A DNA stretch of 64,000 nt from JANNNX01 sp031398745 (GTDB lineage Bacteria; Actinomycetota; Acidimicrobiia; Acidimicrobiales; CADCSY01): assembly GCA_031398745.1 (NCBI GenBank), contig JANNNX010000071.1, positions 52,088 to 116,087 of the forward strand, given 5' to 3'. The notes below the pieces were generated by a model, which saw only the letters and a list, made by a program, of their open reading frames with translations, was not told the DNA's origin and ran no database searches. Positions 61,060 through 64,000 of the stretch are shown here, piece after piece. Both the position numbers and the translations under genes were made by a program. The stretch's first letter is position 1. Each line of letters starts with the position of its first letter.

Positions 61060-61218
61060 TGCCGAAGAGCGGTAATGACAAGTCGTTGCTGTCTGGGGGT
61101 CTCGGGCTGCTGGTCTGCAGGGATGCCCGTCGGGCGGGTCGAGTGCCTCGATGGGGTTCGATCCGAAGGCAGGGGCTCGAAGAGAAGGGGATGTCGTTCA
61201 TGACCTCCCTACAGAGGG

Positions 61219-61560
61219 TTGCTGATTGCGAAGCGCGACTCGATTCCGCAGAATCTCTCCCGTAAGCCTCGGAGCTCGGCGCTGACGGCTCCTCCCGTTG
61301 AGGCGATCCGCCCCGGGAGGCACAGCCTGTCCACGTCCAGATCCGACCTCGAGCGCGTCGAGGCGCCGCTTAGCGCCAGCCTGGCGCTCCTTGCCGCACA
61401 ACGAGCCAGGCGGGAGGCAGGGGTGCACGTCTCACCAGCCCGAGCGCTTGGCGCCACCTGGGCCGATGTCGGCGCCGCCCTCGGTGTCACCCGGCAGACC
61501 GCGCACGAGCGGTTCGCTGCCAGCGCCCGCCGGCTCGCCCGTCCTCAGCGTCGACGCTGA
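61219..61560 (+). CDS. helix-turn-helix protein, start uncertain
   Basis: 113 residues from a TTG. The C-terminal part ALGATWADVGAALGVTRQTAHERFAA is a clear helix-turn-helix of the kind common in actinobacterial mobile elements. The first 45 residues look like filler, so the true start is probably internal. It may regulate the recombinase genes downstream. Confidence 0.5.
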   Translation: MLIAKRDSIPQNLSRKPRSSALTAPPVEAIRPGRHSLSTSRSDLERVEAPLSASLALLAAQRARREAGVHVSPARALGATWADVGAALGVTRQTAHERFAASARRLARPQRRR

Positions 61561-61628
61561 GACTCGTCTGGCGACCGGTCAGCGGGACCCTGAGACTCAT
61601 GCTGAGACCGTCGGCGCACAATCCGGCG

Positions 61629-61817
61629 ATGCACGACGCGACGACGAAGACGGAGACCAGCGGTAACGGCGGCAACGTTCCGACGGTGCCCCTGCAGGTT
61701 GCGGTGCCGACCGAGGCGCCCCGGCTGACGGCTAGCGCAGCTGGCGTCCTACTGGACATCCTCCGGGCAGCCCGCTCGGCGAGCCAGGATCAGGAGGCCC
61801 CACCGGACGCAGCGTGA
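61629..61817 (+). CDS. short protein preceding the recombinase
   Basis: 62 residues, of unknown function: MHDATTKTETSGNGGN, then VPTEAPRLTASAAGVLLDILRAARSA. Similar small genes precede serine recombinases in actinobacterial elements. No ribosome site is clear. Confidence 0.45.
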   Translation: MHDATTKTETSGNGGNVPTVPLQVAVPTEAPRLTASAAGVLLDILRAARSASQDQEAPPDAA

Positions 61818-61827
61818 GGAGGTCGGC

Positions 61828-62146
61828 ATGATCCCGTTCGCCTTCTACGGCCGGGGGAGCACCGAGGACCAGCAGGACCCGGAGTCGTCGAAGCAGTGGC
61901 AGCTCCATCGCAGCCTCGGGCTGATCCAGCCAGGCCACCGACGAGGAACGCACCGCGCTCCACGAAGCAATTCTAGTGAGCGCGGTCTACAACCCAGAGC
62001 GCAACCAGGTCCGACTCCGCGCCGACCCGGTTGCTTCATCAGCGTGTCGGAGGGGGGACTTGAACCCCCACGTCCTTGCGGACACCAGCCCCTCAAGCTG
62101 GCGCGTCTGCCTATTCCGCCACTCCGACGTGGGCAGGCGACTCTAG
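61828..62146 (+). pseudogene. serine recombinase remnant running through tRNA-Leu
   Basis: The start MIPFAFYGRGSTEDQQDPESS is the catalytic N-terminus of a large serine recombinase (the usual V-S-T-x-x-Q is G-S-T-E-D-Q). After ~35 residues the frame jumps to TDEERTALHEAILVSAVYNPERNQVRLRADPV, its C-terminal end, so most of the middle is deleted with a frameshift. The frame then continues as CRRGDLNPHVLADTSPSSW through the antisense of the tRNA-Leu and stops at 62144-62146. That arrangement is typical when an integrase gene abuts its tRNA attachment site. Confidence 0.65.
62045..62128 (-). tRNA. tRNA-Leu (GAG)
   Basis: 84 nt. Acceptor stem GTCGGAG/CTCCGAC with discriminator A; anticodon stem CCAGC/GCTGG with loop TTGAGGG, anticodon GAG; long variable arm GTCCGCAAGGAC; T arm GGGGG-TTCAAGT-CCCCC. 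CCA is not encoded. It is the likely insertion site of the element to its left. Confidence 0.95.
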
Positions 62147-62168
62147 ACGCTCGACCCAGGGCCGGGGC

Positions 62169-63713
62169 CTACCGCGAGAGCCAGACCTCGGCGATGTCGA
62201 ACGAGCCGGTGATGTCGAGCGCCAGGCCCTCCACCCCCACCGCGGTGACCCAGCGGCTCTGGTACTGCCCGATCGGCACCAGCGGCAGCTTGGCCATCAC
62301 CAGGCGCTCGGCCTCGGCGTAGCGCTCTCCTCGCTCCCCCGGATCGGCCTCGGTCCGGGCCTGGTCGAGCACGGCGTCGACCGCCGGGTCGGCCAGGTTG
62401 GTCACGTCGTCGGCCGACGTCGACCGGAACAGCGGCTCGAGGTACGCGCCGGCCGACGGGAACGCCCCGGTCCACCCCAGTCGGAACAGCTGGGCCCCGC
62501 CCGAGGCCACGAAGGTGGCGTACTCCTCGGGGGCATGGGGCCGCAATGTCGCCGTGATCCCGACCGCGGCCAACTGGTCGGCGATGGTCTGGGCCACCAC
62601 CCGCTCGGTCACCCCCTCGTCGAAGTCGATGGCGAGGGCCGGGGGCGCCTCGGCGCCGAACACCTCGGCCACCAGCGCCCGGCTGGCCTCCGGGTCATAG
62701 CTGCAGCGGCCGCCACAGGCATCGTCCTGGTGGCCGGCCACCCCGTCGACGACCACGCCGGCCAACGGCTCGAGGCCCGAGGAGTAGGCCGCCGCCGAGA
62801 TCGCCTCGGGGTCCACCGCCCGCACGATCGCCTCCCGGAACCGCACGTCGGCCAGCGACGGGTCGGCCAGGTTCATCCCGTAGAACAGCTCGGCCGGCAG
62901 TGGCGCCCCCTCGACGTCGGTGGCATCGGCCGGATCCACGTCGCTCGGCACCAGCGCCCAGCCGACGTCGCCCACCCGGTACGAGTCGTAGGCCGCGGTC
63001 TCGTCGGCGAACAGGTGCAGTTCGACACCGTCGAGCCGGGCCGTCGCCCCCTCGGCCCGCACCAGCGTCACCAACGCCGCGGTGGGCGCGACCGCGGGAT
63101 CGACCCGGAACGGCCCCGACGTGGCCGGCAGCGCGGCAGCCTCGCCGACCGCGGTGCCCACCGCGGCGGCCGGCACCACCCCCAGCCGGGGGACGCTCAG
63201 CACCTCGGGCAACGAGGCCAGGGGGGCCGACAGGTCGATGCGTACTTGGTCGGCGGCCACCGCCGACGCCGCCGAGAACGAGGGCAGCAGGCTGGCATCG
63301 GCGGCGGCCGCCGCCTGCAGTGTGGCCACCACGTCGGCTGCGGTCAGCGCCGAGCCGTCGGAGAAGGTGGCGCCCGGCCGAAGGTGGAACGTCCAGGCGA
63401 GCCCGGTGGCATCGACCGTCCACTCGTCGGCCAACGCCGGCACCGCCACCTCCGCCTCGGCGTCCCAACGAGTAAGCCCGTCGAAGAGCAGGTCGGCCAC
63501 CACCAGCTCGGATTGGGGAACGGCCCGGGCGTCGAGTGGCCGCCACTGCCCCACCTGCTCGAGGCCGAGGCGCAGCACCCCCCCCTCGATCGGTTCACGG
63601 CTGGAGGACGACGATCCCGACCCCCCACTGGTGCAGGCGGCCAGCACCAGGACCAGAGCGGCCACGACGCCGGTCGCCGGTCGGCGAACCATCGCCCGAC
63701 GCGTGGTGGTCAC
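62169..63713 (-). CDS. family-5 substrate-binding lipoprotein, second ABC transporter
   Basis: 514 residues. Signal peptide with lipobox to Cys27 (VLVLAAC), then a Ser/Gly linker and an SBP_bac_5 domain (LVVADLLFDGLTRWDAEAEVAVPALADEW, TFHLRPGATFSDGSALTAADV). It binds a peptide-like ligand outside the cell. GTG 63713 overlaps the stop of the upstream ATPase gene (GTGA). It is a separate system from the importer at 39.8-45.4 kb. Confidence 0.87.
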   Translation of the reverse strand: MTTTRRAMVRRPATGVVAALVLVLAACTSGGSGSSSSSREPIEGGVLRLGLEQVGQWRPLDARAVPQSELVVADLLFDGLTRWDAEAEVAVPALADEWTVDATGLAWTFHLRPGATFSDGSALTAADVVATLQAAAAADASLLPSFSAASAVAADQVRIDLSAPLASLPEVLSVPRLGVVPAAAVGTAVGEAAALPATSGPFRVDPAVAPTAALVTLVRAEGATARLDGVELHLFADETAAYDSYRVGDVGWALVPSDVDPADATDVEGAPLPAELFYGMNLADPSLADVRFREAIVRAVDPEAISAAAYSSGLEPLAGVVVDGVAGHQDDACGGRCSYDPEASRALVAEVFGAEAPPALAIDFDEGVTERVVAQTIADQLAAVGITATLRPHAPEEYATFVASGGAQLFRLGWTGAFPSAGAYLEPLFRSTSADDVTNLADPAVDAVLDQARTEADPGERGERYAEAERLVMAKLPLVPIGQYQSRWVTAVGVEGLALDITGSFDIAEVWLSR

Positions 63714-64000
63714 GCCGTCCTCCCGGCGACGTCGAGCTCGTCGGCCCGATGGCAGGCCACCGGGTGACCCTGACCTCGCTCGACGAGCTCCGGCACCGCT
63801 TCGGCGCAGATCGCCACCGCGTGGGGGCAGCGGGTCCGATACCGACACCCCGACGGCGGGGCCGACGGGTCGGGCACCACGTCGGCGGCGCCGGGCCGGG
63901 CACCACCGACAGCCGCCGCCTGACGGGCCGCCCGCCGGGCCCGCTCGACCGACGGGACGATCCCCGGGGCCGACGCCAGCAGGGCCCGGGTGTAGGGGTG
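63710..64000 (-). CDS. oligopeptide ABC transporter ATP-binding protein, C-terminal part
   Basis: 96 residues up to the stop; the start lies beyond the window. It opens HPYTRALLASAPGI, the oligopeptide/dipeptide ATPase C-terminal motif, and has the Cys-rich tail PPSGCRYRTRCPHAVAIC. Coupled to the lipoprotein gene by a GTGA overlap. Confidence 0.85.
   Translation of the reverse strand, partial: HPYTRALLASAPGIVPSVERARRAARQAAAVGGARPGAADVVPDPSAPPSGCRYRTRCPHAVAICAEAVPELVERGQGHPVACHRADELDVAGRTA

Noticed and set aside
60790..61203. Plus-strand frame of 137 codons in the mobile region
   Set aside because: Antisense to a more protein-like minus-strand frame and has no ribosome site.
1..64000. CRISPR arrays, rRNA genes and replication origins
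   Set aside because: No regularly spaced repeats, rRNA-like sequence or DnaA-box cluster was seen.

Overview
The window is very GC-rich, gene-dense DNA with many GTG starts and ATGA/GTGA-type overlaps. An EgtD fragment (ergothioneine), a mycothiol-dependent isomerase family protein, an Rv2466c-like thioredoxin-fold protein and a tRNA gene without encoded CCA all point to a high-GC actinomycete. An Acidimicrobiia-like lineage is my best guess, but no rRNA or marker gene settles it.

Layout. 1-14 kb: housekeeping and redox genes (egtD end, SDR, nitroreductase-like protein, M24 peptidase, pyruvate kinase with an altered cation site, methionine aminopeptidase, cold-shock protein, DEAD-box helicase). 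Among them is a three-gene operon (HbpS-like / amidohydrolase / MIP18-like) divergent from a marR gene. 14-35 kb: SDR-DUF2867 fusion, ABC-F ATPase, GGDEF-EAL protein, an unusual SpeD-like + acyl-homoserine-lactone-synthase-like pair, HtrA-like protease, PhzS-like flavoprotein, PAP2-type enzyme, two paralogous exporters, Lon, a 26-residue membrane peptide, ArfB, transglutaminase and AI-2E-type permease.

35.5-49 kb: a catabolic or uptake locus. An eight-gene minus-strand run encodes an NtaA/EmoA-type FMN-dependent monooxygenase, a dipeptide-type ABC importer (lipoprotein, fused double ATPase, two permeases), an MFS protein, an FMN reductase and a second luciferase-like oxidase. It is flanked by a second NtaA paralogue, a second MFS paralogue and a GntR/UTRA regulator. 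The composition resembles the EDTA/NTA uptake-and-oxidation operons of proteobacteria. Both NtaA paralogues carry a similar 18-bp element at almost the same distance upstream of their starts.

49-54 kb: a two-component system beside a PepSY-domain protein and a lipoprotein. All three promoters carry an 11-bp-phased TCAG direct repeat, so an autoregulated mini-regulon is likely. RsgA follows.

54.1-62.1 kb: an island with a Doc-type toxin-antitoxin pair, transposase and DNA-methyltransferase remnants, a GNAT/DUF1778 toxin-antitoxin pair, a 1228-residue KAP-family membrane P-loop NTPase preceded by a 33-bp palindrome, a 21-bp-arm perfect hairpin, and a wrecked serine recombinase whose reading frame runs through a tRNA-Leu(GAG) gene. 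It looks like a decayed integrative element carrying a candidate phage-defence gene. The window closes with a second peptide-type ABC transporter (lipoprotein and the end of its ATPase).
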